64,000 nucleotides of DNA, from contig OX463788.1 in NCBI GenBank assembly GCA_949825025.1, positions 28,600,340 through 28,664,339 of the forward strand, in the 5' to 3' direction. Shown in pieces: positions 63,356-64,000 of this stretch; the first letter of the stretch is position 1; the number at the start of each line of letters is the position of its first letter. The translations under genes were made by a program, and so were the position numbers. The DNA comes from Siphlonurus alternatus (taxonomy: Eukaryota > Arthropoda > Insecta > Ephemeroptera > Siphlonuridae). The notes under the pieces were generated by a model that saw only the letters and a program-made list of their open reading frames with translations, was not told where the DNA came from and did not search any database.

Positions 63356-63590
63356 AGAAAATAAATAAAAATTCAGTATGATGTATAAAAATTATGTATA
63401 TTATATCATGTGTATGTATACAGTATGCATACAATAAATATTATATAATATACATATAGATTGAATATATTATAATGCATATTCAATACACTTTATTTTA
63501 TTACGTGTTATTTTGTAAGCTTTAAAAAAAATGCAACAAAATAATATAGTTTGACAAGAAACGTATAAAAAATAAGCTTCAAAATTTGGC
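63356..63590. other. AT-rich sequence, nothing seen
   Basis: No feature supported. Confidence 0.4.
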
Positions 63591-63599
63591 AGTCAAAAC

Positions 63600-63790
63600 A
63601 TTCAAGGTGTTAGATATCGAGAGATGAATGAGCACGCTGTACGAGGGGGTCTCGCAATATTTAGCACGGGTTCTACAAGCAATGTTCGCCCGTGTCGCTT
63701 CGCCACGGGACTGGCCGATTTGTGGCTCAGAGCGCACACGCATGCGCTGTGCAGCGTTTGAGAGGAGGGCGACCAAGAGTTAGCAGGCGA
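63600..63790 (-). promoter_or_regulatory. CpG-rich patch, possible promoter or 5' exon
   Basis: Many CpGs within an AT-rich region, and an NRF1-like core GCGCATGCG on the minus strand near 63740-63750. It lies about 9 kb upstream of the first recognised MED26 exon on the coding strand, so it could be the MED26 promoter/5' UTR or belong to a gene beyond the window. ORFs in all three minus frames are short and lack MED26 N-terminal features. Confidence 0.35.
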
Positions 63791-64000
63791 TTTCGTTGCT
63801 CTGTACATCACTTTTGAAGCTAAAATTATTTAGTATAAACGTGCTCACCACCGCTAATTTAACATCGTACGTAACACACACTTTCTACCCTACAAGTTGG
63901 TATGCATTTCAACTCTGAATAGTGCTTAGCTTTAGTGTAATAAGCACTAAAATTACACCTTGTCACGCCACTTTCACAACGTTTCGTTCAGTTAATGTAT
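63791..64000. other. Window edge, nothing supported
   Basis: AT-rich; no exon or repeat recognised. Confidence 0.4.

Noticed and set aside
63579..63811. Overlapping minus-strand ORFs of 65 and 69 codons
   Set aside because: CpG-rich sequence is open in several frames; no recognisable protein and no usable donor. Kept only as a possible promoter region.

Overview
This window is AT-rich eukaryotic nuclear DNA, most likely from an invertebrate animal. It has spliced genes with GT..AG introns, long (TA)n and (GT)n tracts, and many transposable elements: non-LTR retrotransposons, 5S-rRNA-derived SINEs, hAT-type elements and many hairpin MITEs. The one gene I can name is MED26, a Mediator subunit with a TFIIS N-terminal (LW) domain. 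The species cannot be read from the sequence. The repeat content would suit an early-branching animal such as a sponge or cnidarian, but that is inference.

Layout. 1-0.8 kb: stacked 3' ends of (TAA)n-tailed retrotransposons. 0.8-9 kb: mostly AT-rich non-coding DNA, with one convincing minus-strand exon (7171-7419) of an unrecognised gene and a few MITEs. 9.1-16.8 kb: a head-to-tail chain of TAA-tailed LINE copies. One copy carries a restriction-like-endonuclease type C-terminus whose reading frame is split by a 5,225-bp element (9766-14990). That element has an 8-bp target duplication, and its ends are inverted arrays of a 15-bp minisatellite. Inside it lie a piggyBac-like MITE and a LINE with a 673-codon reverse transcriptase ORF. 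17-27 kb: AT-rich DNA, a perfect 108-bp inverted repeat, 5S-derived SINEs, a G-rich tandem array with two nested MITEs, and a palindromic element built from CAATTG and GGGTCGACCC arrays. 27.2-34 kb: a hairpin element, a second long reverse transcriptase ORF with a TIR element inserted at its 3' end, and a decayed LINE holding a hAT element that itself holds a SINE. 34.3-36.8 kb and 44.9-46.6 kb: two large foldback elements carrying tRNA-like modules in their arms. 38-51 kb: mostly unique, AT-rich, non-coding sequence with scattered MITEs.

51.15-54.65 kb, minus strand: the last three exons of MED26, in one continuous reading frame. The exon encoding the protein's N-terminus was not found with confidence; it lies further upstream, perhaps outside the window. 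55-64 kb: LINE 3' fragments, a cluster of MITEs, a SINE interrupted by a 110-bp MITE, and a CpG-rich patch with an NRF1-like site that may be a promoter.

The genes do not form a pathway. The window is one conserved transcription-regulator gene, and parts of one unknown gene, set in a landscape of nested mobile elements. The nesting is unusually readable because several insertions keep exact target-site duplications.
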